From Streptomyces sp. NBC_00557 (GTDB lineage Bacteria; Actinomycetota; Actinomycetes; Streptomycetales; Streptomycetaceae): a stretch of DNA of 64,000 nt. The translations under genes were made by a program, and so were the position numbers. The notes below the pieces were generated by a model. It saw only the letters and a program-made list of their open reading frames with translations, was not told where the DNA came from and did not search any database. Below are positions 8,254 through 16,195 of the stretch, piece after piece (within the stretch, counting starts at the first letter, position 1; every line of letters begins with the position of its first letter). The stretch spans positions 1,488,001 through 1,552,000 of the forward strand of contig NZ_CP107796.1 of the NCBI RefSeq assembly GCF_036345995.1. Reading direction: 5' to 3'.

Positions 8254-11200
8254 CGGTCGGCTCCCTTCACCGTGACCTGGCACTCGCGGTCGACCGTGCG
8301 CAGGGAGTGCGGGGTCTCCCACAGCCCGCCGTACTGCTCGAAGTTCTTCAGCAGGTTCAGGTGCCCCTTGCCCTGGCTCCGGTAGTACAGGGGCTTGTTC
8401 GCGTCCCGGGCCTCCTGGGCGCGCTGCTGCCATGCGGCGAGCAGCCCGTCGAGTTCGTCCCGCACGGCCTGCGCGGCACGCGGGTCGCTCGCCCGCACCC
8501 AGGCGACGAGTTCCTCGGCGAGCACCACGGCCCCCGGCAGGTGGTCCAGCAGCTCACCCGCCTGGTCCTCCGCCGCGAGTCCGAGACGGTGCCGGACGAG
8601 TACCACCAGCGCGGCGTGCAGGGCGCGCCGGCGGGCCGGCACCGACCAGGGCGTGACACTGGTCGGCTCGACGTGCCGGTACAGCGAGCGGTGGTAGACG
8701 CCGAAGGTCTCGTAGTGCGACCGGTCGCGCGGGCGGGTGGCGTTGAAGAAGGTGACGACGAGACCGGGCACCTTGTCACGTCCCACGCGGCTGGTGGCCT
8801 GGATGTACTCGGCGGTCGTCTTCGGCTGCCCCAGCATCAGCATCAGCGCGAGCCGCTTCACGTCCACACCCACCGAGAGCATGTTGGTGCAGGCGAGGAA
8901 GGAGATGGCACCCGGCTCGGTCCAGGGCTTGGCCAACCGGTCCAGCAGCACGGGCTGTTCGGCTCGGTTCAGGTTGCTGGTGAGTTCCTGCACCTGCTGG
9001 TCGGTCAGCTCCCGGGTACCTGCGGCACCGCCCATGCCGGCGAGCTGGGCGGGGATGTCGTCCCCGGTTGCGGTGATCGTCCGGCCGAGCTCGCGCAGGC
9101 TGTGGTGGTAGGCGACGAGGGTCCAGTACGCGTCCCGGTGCTCCTCCGGCAGTTCGTACGCACCCTGCAGCATCGCCGCCGCGGTGGCGACGGAGGCCCG
9201 GCCCGCGGTGTGCCCCTGGGCCATGACGCCAAGGTAGCGACGGCCCCGCCGGCCGCGATGGCTGGTGTCGGGTTCGGCGAAGTACGAGTGGCGTGCGTCG
9301 AGACCGGCGGACGGGAACAACTGCACGTCCCGGCCGTACAGCCGGCGCACCTGCTCTCCCGAACGACGGATGGTTGCCGTCGACGCCACCACCTTCGGGC
9401 CCCTGCCCCCATGCACGCACAAGGACAGCACCGCCGACTCGTACAGCCCGGTCAGCGAGCCGAGCGGGCCGGTGAGCAGGTGGAGTTCGTCCTGGATCAC
9501 CAAGCTGGGCGGGCGGTTGCCCACTCCTTCGGCGCCGAAGAGCCGTCCGGCCCTGGCCTCCCACGCCAGACGCGCGAACTTGTCGACGGTGCCCAGGACG
9601 AAGGTCGGCGGCCGATCGTAGAGGTGGTCGTCGACGACGGCGACGGGCAGCTCCTTGTGAAAGAAGCACTCGTCGCGCGGACAGTAGAACGCGAAGGACG
9701 TGGCCGTGGCGCGGATGCCGTAGTCGCCCCGGTCCGCGGACTTGGCATGCGGCAGGATGCGCGTACCGCACCAGGGGCAGCGGTCGAGGATGAAGGCCTC
9801 CCCCGGGTGCGCCGCGTCCCGTAGGTCGTCGAAGGCCTGCTCCGCGTCCGCGTAGCGGTTGGGCACCGTGGTGTCGCCGACCCACAGGCCGATGGAGAAC
9901 GGTTCGCTGCCGAGCCGGCGCTCGTCCGGGCGGCGCAGCCGTTCCAGAGCGCAGACCATGGTGGCGGCCCGCTGGAACTGCTGGGTGGTGAGCAGGCTCA
10001 GGGTGTAGCGGCTGAGTACGGCGGTACCGCCGCCGTACTCCTGGAAGCGGCGCAGCACCATGACGAACGCGGCCAGCAGCAGGTAGGCCTCGGTCTTGCC
10101 GCCGCCCGTGGGAAACCAGATCAGGTCGACGGTGTCCCGGTCGGGGTGGCTGGGATCCACCGTGCCGTCCAGCGCCAGCAGGAAGAAGGCCAACTGGAAG
10201 GGACGCCACGCCGCTTCCGGATCGGGGTCGGGCTCGAGGAGTATGGCCGTGCGGCGTTCCCGGCGCTCACCGGCCTGATCGCGTGCACTGTGTCGCATCT
10301 GGAGCGCCATGGCCCGGTTCGCGATCCTGAAGGCCGCGAGGATCTCCGGGCGCCGCGGATCGCAGAGCGTCTCGATGCCCGACTCGATGCGCGCGACGGC
10401 GGCCTCGATCCTGGCCAGGATGCGGTCGGCGGCCGAACGTCCCCAAGGCGGGACGTCGAGACTGCACTGCTCCTCGTACCAGGCCCGATAGCCGGCAGCG
10501 AACGCGCGAAGTTCCTCACGCAGGTCGCCGACGGCCACCTGGTCGTCCGCGAGACGGGCCAGCCGCAGGACGGGAAGATCGGTCGGCCCGGCGGCCCGGA
10601 CGTCGGGAACATCGACGTGCGGCAGCAGCTCGGTCTTCAGACCCACCACTCGCCCGTCGGCGAGCACCTCTCCGACCGCGCATCCGTGACCGATGGCGTA
10701 GGTGCGGACGTGGCGGTACTGCAGGCGCAGCTCCTGCTCCTCCTCGTCCCGGCTGATCAGCGTGATGCTGGGGTACTGACGGATCCGGCCGCCAGGCACG
10801 GTGACACCCAGGCACGCCTGGAACAGCATGCGGTCCCAGGCGGGTGTGCGACTGTCCTCGTCACCGGCCCGAACGGCGTTCGCCAGGCCCACGGTGACGA
10901 GGTGCCCTTCGCTGAACGGCCGCCAGTGCACGGTCAGTTCACCCCGCCCGTCGAAGACCTTTTTCGGGTTGTCGTCCTTGGGCCCGAGGGGGATGGTCTC
11001 CTCGGGCAGCGGCTCGCGCCGCCACTGCCGGGCCCGTTCCCCCTGTTCGGTGAGGTAGCGGGCCGCGGAGCAGGTGACCTGAAGTTCCGTGGCGTCGGTG
11101 TAGAAACTGATGCCCAGTGAGGAGGGCAGCCAGGAGTTGACGGAGGGCAGCGGGTCGACGGCCGGGTTCGTGTCCTCGCGGGCCTCCTCCGTTCCACGGC

Positions 11201-11384
11201 CCTCGTCCTCGTCGTCCATGTCGCCCACCAGGCGCAGCTGCCCGTGCAGGTCCGCATCGCGTGGGTAGAGGGTGCCGACGAGGTACTGGCGGTCGGGCGG
11301 GAACAGCAGGACCTCACGTTCACCGTCCGCCGGACCCATCAGCTGCCCGCGCAGGTACGCGGTCAACTCGTCCCGTGGATCCAT
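8250..11384 (-). CDS. drmA: DrmA-like DISARM helicase
   Basis: 1044 residues. Motifs are in order: WFPTGGGKTEAY (Walker A, about 425), a zinc-binding insert with CPWCGTR and FYCPRDECFF, IQDELHLLTGPLGSL (DELH box, about 633), VASTATIRRSG (motif III), and a C-terminal helicase domain with SVGVDVKRLALMLMLGQP and QATSRVGRDK (about 867). This matches DrmA, the SF2-type helicase of DISARM anti-phage systems. Adjacent ATG codons lie at 11387 and 11384; AAGGGGG upstream gives better spacing to 11384. It is divergent from the sigma-like gene across 132 nt, so both promoters share that gap. Confidence 0.87.
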   Translation of the reverse strand: MDPRDELTAYLRGQLMGPADGEREVLLFPPDRQYLVGTLYPRDADLHGQLRLVGDMDDEDEGRGTEEAREDTNPAVDPLPSVNSWLPSSLGISFYTDATELQVTCSAARYLTEQGERARQWRREPLPEETIPLGPKDDNPKKVFDGRGELTVHWRPFSEGHLVTVGLANAVRAGDEDSRTPAWDRMLFQACLGVTVPGGRIRQYPSITLISRDEEEQELRLQYRHVRTYAIGHGCAVGEVLADGRVVGLKTELLPHVDVPDVRAAGPTDLPVLRLARLADDQVAVGDLREELRAFAAGYRAWYEEQCSLDVPPWGRSAADRILARIEAAVARIESGIETLCDPRRPEILAAFRIANRAMALQMRHSARDQAGERRERRTAILLEPDPDPEAAWRPFQLAFFLLALDGTVDPSHPDRDTVDLIWFPTGGGKTEAYLLLAAFVMVLRRFQEYGGGTAVLSRYTLSLLTTQQFQRAATMVCALERLRRPDERRLGSEPFSIGLWVGDTTVPNRYADAEQAFDDLRDAAHPGEAFILDRCPWCGTRILPHAKSADRGDYGIRATATSFAFYCPRDECFFHKELPVAVVDDHLYDRPPTFVLGTVDKFARLAWEARAGRLFGAEGVGNRPPSLVIQDELHLLTGPLGSLTGLYESAVLSLCVHGGRGPKVVASTATIRRSGEQVRRLYGRDVQLFPSAGLDARHSYFAEPDTSHRGRRGRRYLGVMAQGHTAGRASVATAAAMLQGAYELPEEHRDAYWTLVAYHHSLRELGRTITATGDDIPAQLAGMGGAAGTRELTDQQVQELTSNLNRAEQPVLLDRLAKPWTEPGAISFLACTNMLSVGVDVKRLALMLMLGQPKTTAEYIQATSRVGRDKVPGLVVTFFNATRPRDRSHYETFGVYHRSLYRHVEPTSVTPWSVPARRRALHAALVVLVRHRLGLAAEDQAGELLDHLPGAVVLAEELVAWVRASDPRAAQAVRDELDGLLAAWQQRAQEARDANKPLYYRSQGKGHLNLLKNFEQYGGLWETPHSLRTVDRECQVTVKGADR

Positions 11385-11516
11385 CATGCCCCCTTGCAGC
11401 GGCCGGTACGTGCACGGCCGTTCCCCACCCGGCGTCCCCACGCCGGGGCCAGGGATCCTAGCGTCGATTCCGGCACGTCAGGGCCAGTTGTCGTATCCCC
11501 GTGGCACAGTCGTCCC

Positions 11517-13520
11517 ATGGCAGGCATGACGCCGGGCTTCCGGGGGGACAGGGAGCAGGGGCTGCGGCTGGCGCTGGGGGCGCTGCTGAGACGGCTGCGA
11601 GAGCTGGCGGCGGACGGAGCGGTGACACGCGAGGAGTTCCTCGCGGCCGCTTCCGGCCTCGGTCTCAGCGACGCCGAACTGGACCGCTTGACAGGCGAGT
11701 TGAAGAAACTGGGCATCAGAGTCGCGGCTCCTCGCCATGCGGCGGCCGAGGTCGGCGGCCGCCCGTCGCCGCTGCGGGCTGCGGCAGTGACCAGGGCAGC
11801 GACGGCGGTCCACACTCCGACGCGGAGCAGGACGGCTCACACCGGCCCGGCCGGGGCGACCGACGTGGGGCGCGCCGCCGAAAACCGGTCGCCCGACCCG
11901 ATCGAACCGACAGTGCGGAGGGAAGATCTCGGCCCGAGGATGACGGCAGTCCTGAAGCTGGCGCAGCGCTACGTCGGCTCTGCCGCCCCTGCCTCTCGTT
12001 TCGTACCGGGACTGGCGCGACTGTGCGGGCTCGACGACAACGAGACCGACCGGCTGGCAGCGGCGCTGGCTGGTCCGGCACACGTGGAGTCGCCGGTACC
12101 GGTCCATCGGCCAACCGAGCCGCGGCAGGCCGGGCACAACGCGACGCACGCGGAACGACCGCGCCCGGCGCCCAGCCGCGACGAGCAGACGAAGCAGGCC
12201 GGGCGGGCAGCCACACCCACGGAGCAGCCCGCGCCGGCGTCCCCGTCGCCCACTGCGCAGCCGCAGCAGGCCGGGCAGAAAGCGAAACGGGGCCTGGAGC
12301 CCTTGCCCGCCATCCCTACCCAGCCTTCCCCACCCGTCAGGGAGAAGCAGCCGGCCGAGATCTCCGCCGCCAGATCACTGCTGGCGGAGCGCCGCTTCCT
12401 GCGCCGCCCGGCCAAACGCATCCTGACGGCACAGGAGGAAACGGGGCTGACCCTTCTGATGCGCGGGTGGCCCACCACCTCACCATCCCCGGAGCCGGCC
12501 GAGGAGGAACTCGCCGCCCTGCCGCGCAGCGACGTCCGCCGCCAGGCCTACGAGGCTCTCGTCGAGCACAACGTGGGCCTTGTCCACGAGCTGCGCAAGA
12601 AGTACACGGGCCAGGGCCTGGAGGACGAGGATCTACTTCACCACGGCGTGCTCGGCCTGATGCACGCGGTCTGCAAGTTCGACCCCGCCCGGGGCTTCAA
12701 GCTCTCGACCTACGCCTACCACTGGATCCGCCAGGCGATGACACGCGCGATCGCGGACTTCGGCAGTGCCATCCGCATTCCGGTGCACCTGCACGAGGAG
12801 ATGCACAAGGTGGCCGCAGCCGAAGCAAAGCTGCATGCGCTGGGCCGTGCAGCCACCAAGGAGGCTGTCGCCGTCGCCACGGGTCTCACCGTGACCCGCG
12901 TAACGGAGATCCGTGGGATCAGCAGGGTGACCGCCTCTCTCGACCGTGAACTGTTCGAGGGCGCCAACCTCGGCGACGCCCTCTCCTACGACCTGCCTTC
13001 CCTCGGGCCCGAAGAGCTGCTGTACCCGCAGTGGTCGCGGGAGGACATCGAGCAACGGCTGCTCGCCAAGCTCGACGTCAAGTCGGCGGACATCCTGCGG
13101 CGGCGCAGCGGCCTGATCGACCAGGAAGTGCAGACCCTCGACGCGATCGGCTCCGTGTACGGCGTCACCAGGGAACGGATCCGACAGCTGGAGACCAAGG
13201 CCCGCAACCGGTTGAAGGAAATCCTCACGGAGGAAGAGCAAACCCCCTCACGCCCCGCCTCCAGGCAGCGGCCGGAGCGTCGCCCACGCACCGCGGAGCC
13301 GCGCCCCCGCGCGTTGCGGCCCGCGGCCGGAAACGACGACTTCTCAGCGCAGGGAGTGGAGCTGGCCGCCCGGCGCATGGCGTCCCGCCTCGGTCGGACT
13401 GCCCTCATCCGGCAGGCGGGACACCACGGTGCACACATCATCCGTGCGATGGCGGACGGCAGACTCTCCGGTTCGGCGGCGTCCACACGACTGCGCAGGA
13501 TCCTGCTGGAATACCGATAG
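11517..13520 (+). CDS. Sigma-70-family protein with long N-terminal extension
   Basis: 667 residues from ATG 11517. Residues 1-285 are low-complexity and probably disordered, rich in Ala, Pro, Thr and Gln, after a short helical start. Region 1.2-like sequence (ILTAQEETGL) follows at about 305. Region 2 is at 341-415 (LVEHNVGLVHELRKKY, GVLGLMHAVCKFDPARGFKLSTYAYHWIRQAM). Region 4 is at about 520-570 (TLDAIGSVYGVTRERIRQLETKARNRL). A tail of about 100 residues follows region 4. Core promoter-recognition parts look intact, so it may bind RNA polymerase core. It lies inside the defence island, divergent from drmA and just before the ParE-UvrD gene. A role in island expression, or as part of the defence itself, is inference. 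Confidence 0.8.
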   Translation: MAGMTPGFRGDREQGLRLALGALLRRLRELAADGAVTREEFLAAASGLGLSDAELDRLTGELKKLGIRVAAPRHAAAEVGGRPSPLRAAAVTRAATAVHTPTRSRTAHTGPAGATDVGRAAENRSPDPIEPTVRREDLGPRMTAVLKLAQRYVGSAAPASRFVPGLARLCGLDDNETDRLAAALAGPAHVESPVPVHRPTEPRQAGHNATHAERPRPAPSRDEQTKQAGRAATPTEQPAPASPSPTAQPQQAGQKAKRGLEPLPAIPTQPSPPVREKQPAEISAARSLLAERRFLRRPAKRILTAQEETGLTLLMRGWPTTSPSPEPAEEELAALPRSDVRRQAYEALVEHNVGLVHELRKKYTGQGLEDEDLLHHGVLGLMHAVCKFDPARGFKLSTYAYHWIRQAMTRAIADFGSAIRIPVHLHEEMHKVAAAEAKLHALGRAATKEAVAVATGLTVTRVTEIRGISRVTASLDRELFEGANLGDALSYDLPSLGPEELLYPQWSREDIEQRLLAKLDVKSADILRRRSGLIDQEVQTLDAIGSVYGVTRERIRQLETKARNRLKEILTEEEQTPSRPASRQRPERRPRTAEPRPRALRPAAGNDDFSAQGVELAARRMASRLGRTALIRQAGHHGAHIIRAMADGRLSGSAASTRLRRILLEYR

Positions 13521-13607
13521 CGCCTCGTCGCCGCCGGTCAGGGGCCTGCCGCCCAGCAGGTCCCTGAGTAGGGTGTGCACATCGCACCGCGTGGGGAGGA
13601 CGGTCCG

Positions 13608-15764
13608 TTGCCGCAGCTGGCATTCGCCAACACCTTCTGGGACAAGTACGAGCAGCTGGAGAAGCCGGTCCGGGCAGGGGTACGGAAGGCGATGAAGAAG
13701 TTTCAGCAACTCACCGTCGCCGAACTGCACGCCGACAAGGGTCTGCACCTGGAGTCCGTGGAAAACGCCCGCGATCCGCGCCTGCGGACCATCAGGATCA
13801 CCGACTTCTGGCGGGGCGTCGTCCTCGCGCCCGAGGACGGTGGTGACACCTTCCTCCTGGTGAACGTCGTACAGCACGACAAGGCTTACGAGTGGGCCGC
13901 CAAGCGGCTCTACACGGTCAACACCGCGACGCGTGGCCTGGAGGTCCGCAATGTCGTCGCCATCGAGCAGCTCACCCCGGTGCTGGAGCAGACGGCGGCG
14001 AAGGCACAGGAGCGTTTGTTCGACGGCTTCGCGGACGCATCCCTGACCCGGCTCGGCATCGACGAGGGAACGCTGCGCGCGGCCCGCACCATCACCGACC
14101 AGGCCCAGCTGGAGGCGTTCGCCTCGCTGTTCCCCGAGGACCAGTTCGAGGTACTGCAGTTCCTCGCCGAGGGGTTCGACGAGGACACGGTCTGGCGGGA
14201 GGTCGTAGCCGTGCGCCGTCCTGCGGACGCCGGGCCCTACGACCCCGACGACCTGTCGTCCGCCATCGCCAACACGCACAGCCGTATCACCGTGGTCACG
14301 GGAGCGGAGGAACTGGAGGACATCCTCACCAAGCCGTTCGCCGCCTGGCGCATCTTCCTCCATCCCGCCCAGCGCCGGGTGGCCTACCGGGCGACCTATG
14401 CCGGCCCCGCCCAGGTCACCGGGGGCCCTGGCACGGGCAAGACCGTGGTGGCCCTGCACCGCGTCAAGCACCTGCTCCAGAGGTCGCCGCACGCAGGCAG
14501 GATCCTTCTCACCACGTACACGACCGCGCTGGCGAAGTCCCTCAGGGAGAACCTCGCGCTCCTCCTGGAGGACGAAGCCCTGCTGAAAAGGGTCGATGTC
14601 ACCACGGTCGACGCCCTGGCCCGGGACGTCGTGCGCCGCCGCCGGGGCTCGGTGCCCCGGTTGTGCGACGACGCGGACGAACGCTTCCGCTGGCGCAAGA
14701 TCCAGCAGATGCTCGGCCTGGAGTGGAACGAGCAGTTCCTCTCCCAGGAGTACCGGCACGTGGTGCTCGCCCAGTCGATCTCCACCGAGGACGAGTATCT
14801 GCGAGCGGTGCGGCGGGGCAGGGGCTCGGCCCTGGGTCCGGTCAAGCGGGCGCGGGTATGGCGGGCCATGAAGATGTTCGAGCAGGGCCTGCGCAAGGAC
14901 GGGAAGTGCACCTACCTGCAGTTGTGCGCGGAGGCCGCCAGACTCTTGGGCGAACCAGGAGCAGGTGACCCGCCGTACGCCCATGTCGTGGTCGACGAGG
15001 CGCAGGACCTGCACCCGGTCCAGTGGCGGGTCCTGCGCGGAGCCGTCGCGCCGGGGCCGGACGACCTGTTCATCACGGGGGACCCGCACCAGCGCATCTA
15101 CGACTCGCGCGTCTCGCTGGGTTCTCTCGGTATCCCGGTCGCGGGCCGTTCCAGTCGGCTGCGCATCAACTACCGCAGCACAGAGGAGATCCTCCGCTGG
15201 GCGGCGGCCCTGATGGAGGACGAACCGGTGGAGTCTCTGTCGGGCGACGGCAAGGACTCATTGGCCGGTTACCGTTCCCTCCTGCACGGCCGTAGGCCCG
15301 CCCTGAGGGATTTCGGGAGTGAGGACGCCGAACTGAGCGCGGTCGTCGCGAGGATACGTGAGTGGGTCGCAGGCGGCGCGGCGCCGGCGGAGATCGCGGT
15401 AGCCGCCCGGTTCCACCAGACGCTGGACAAGGTCAAGGCGCGACTGGAACGCGCCGGGCTGCCCGCGGCTCTGGTCAGGGAGGGGCCAGCCCAGCAGGAC
15501 GTGGGGGTCCGGCTGGCCACTCTGCACGCGATGAAAGGCCTGGAATTCCGCTGCGTCGCGGTGATCGGCGTGACGGCAGGCGCCTTCCCGTTCCCGCCAG
15601 CTGTCACACCACCGGATGTGGACCGACTGCAGCACGAGGCGGACATGCTGGCCGAACGCTGCCTCCTCTTCGTGGCCTGCACGCGCGCCCGCGAGGAGCT
15701 GTATGTCTCGTACAGCGGCCAGGTCAGCCGATTCCTGCCGGCGGCATCCGAGGCGGGAGGCTGA
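13608..15764 (+). CDS. UvrD-type SF1 helicase with N-terminal ParE/RelE-like domain
   Basis: 718 residues from TTG 13608, chosen because GGGGAGGA ends 7 nt upstream; a GTG at 13575 would add 11 residues. Residues 1-100 resemble a ParE/RelE toxin-fold domain (WDKYEQLEKPVRAGVRKAM, LRTIRITDFWRGVVLAP, NVVQHDKAYEWAAK). SF1 helicase motifs follow: GGPGTGKTVVAL (about 280), VVDEAQDLHPVQW (motif II), RLRINYRSTEEIL, LHAMKGLEFRCVAVIG (motif V) and FVACTRAREELYVSY (motif VI). This domain combination is a recognised helicase family of unknown role. It is transcribed with, or just after, the sigma-like gene. Confidence 0.85.
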   Translation: MPQLAFANTFWDKYEQLEKPVRAGVRKAMKKFQQLTVAELHADKGLHLESVENARDPRLRTIRITDFWRGVVLAPEDGGDTFLLVNVVQHDKAYEWAAKRLYTVNTATRGLEVRNVVAIEQLTPVLEQTAAKAQERLFDGFADASLTRLGIDEGTLRAARTITDQAQLEAFASLFPEDQFEVLQFLAEGFDEDTVWREVVAVRRPADAGPYDPDDLSSAIANTHSRITVVTGAEELEDILTKPFAAWRIFLHPAQRRVAYRATYAGPAQVTGGPGTGKTVVALHRVKHLLQRSPHAGRILLTTYTTALAKSLRENLALLLEDEALLKRVDVTTVDALARDVVRRRRGSVPRLCDDADERFRWRKIQQMLGLEWNEQFLSQEYRHVVLAQSISTEDEYLRAVRRGRGSALGPVKRARVWRAMKMFEQGLRKDGKCTYLQLCAEAARLLGEPGAGDPPYAHVVVDEAQDLHPVQWRVLRGAVAPGPDDLFITGDPHQRIYDSRVSLGSLGIPVAGRSSRLRINYRSTEEILRWAAALMEDEPVESLSGDGKDSLAGYRSLLHGRRPALRDFGSEDAELSAVVARIREWVAGGAAPAEIAVAARFHQTLDKVKARLERAGLPAALVREGPAQQDVGVRLATLHAMKGLEFRCVAVIGVTAGAFPFPPAVTPPDVDRLQHEADMLAERCLLFVACTRAREELYVSYSGQVSRFLPAASEAGG

Positions 15765-16195
15765 GTCTTCCGCTGCACGGGCTCACAGCACGATGGTTGG
15801 TGGAGTCAACGAAAGGCAGACGAGTCGGGCTGTACGCCGGGTTCAGTCCGACCGGGAATGGACCAACGGGGCCCACAGCCAGCCGCTTACCCAAACGATC
15901 ATTGGCCGACACAGGACGTCAAAATCGACGTGCGACATCTCTATACGGGATGTGTCAGCACTGACGAGTCACCTGGCCACGGCGTCCAACAGCGCATGCC
16001 CCAGCCCGCATCCGAGGGCCGCCCTCCTACACCTCCTGCACGCCTTGGTCGCCGATCCCGTCCAGGCGTGCCCCGAAGCCGGAAACGGCTAGCAAGGGCG
16101 GACCGCTGGCTCTTCTCGCCCATCCGAGGTACGACAGAGCGCCACATAACACCCGCAAAGCGCTCCACGCCTACACCCCGGGGGTCTGACCGGAC
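15765..16195. other. Intergenic gap before the recombinase
   Basis: 431 nt without a supported gene. Plus-strand frames cross it but start inside the helicase gene or lack a ribosome binding site and family resemblance. The stretch is less GC-rich than its surroundings (around 15880-15960). I see no strong dyad. In integrative elements such a region often holds regulatory or excision functions, but nothing specific can be pointed to. Confidence 0.5.
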
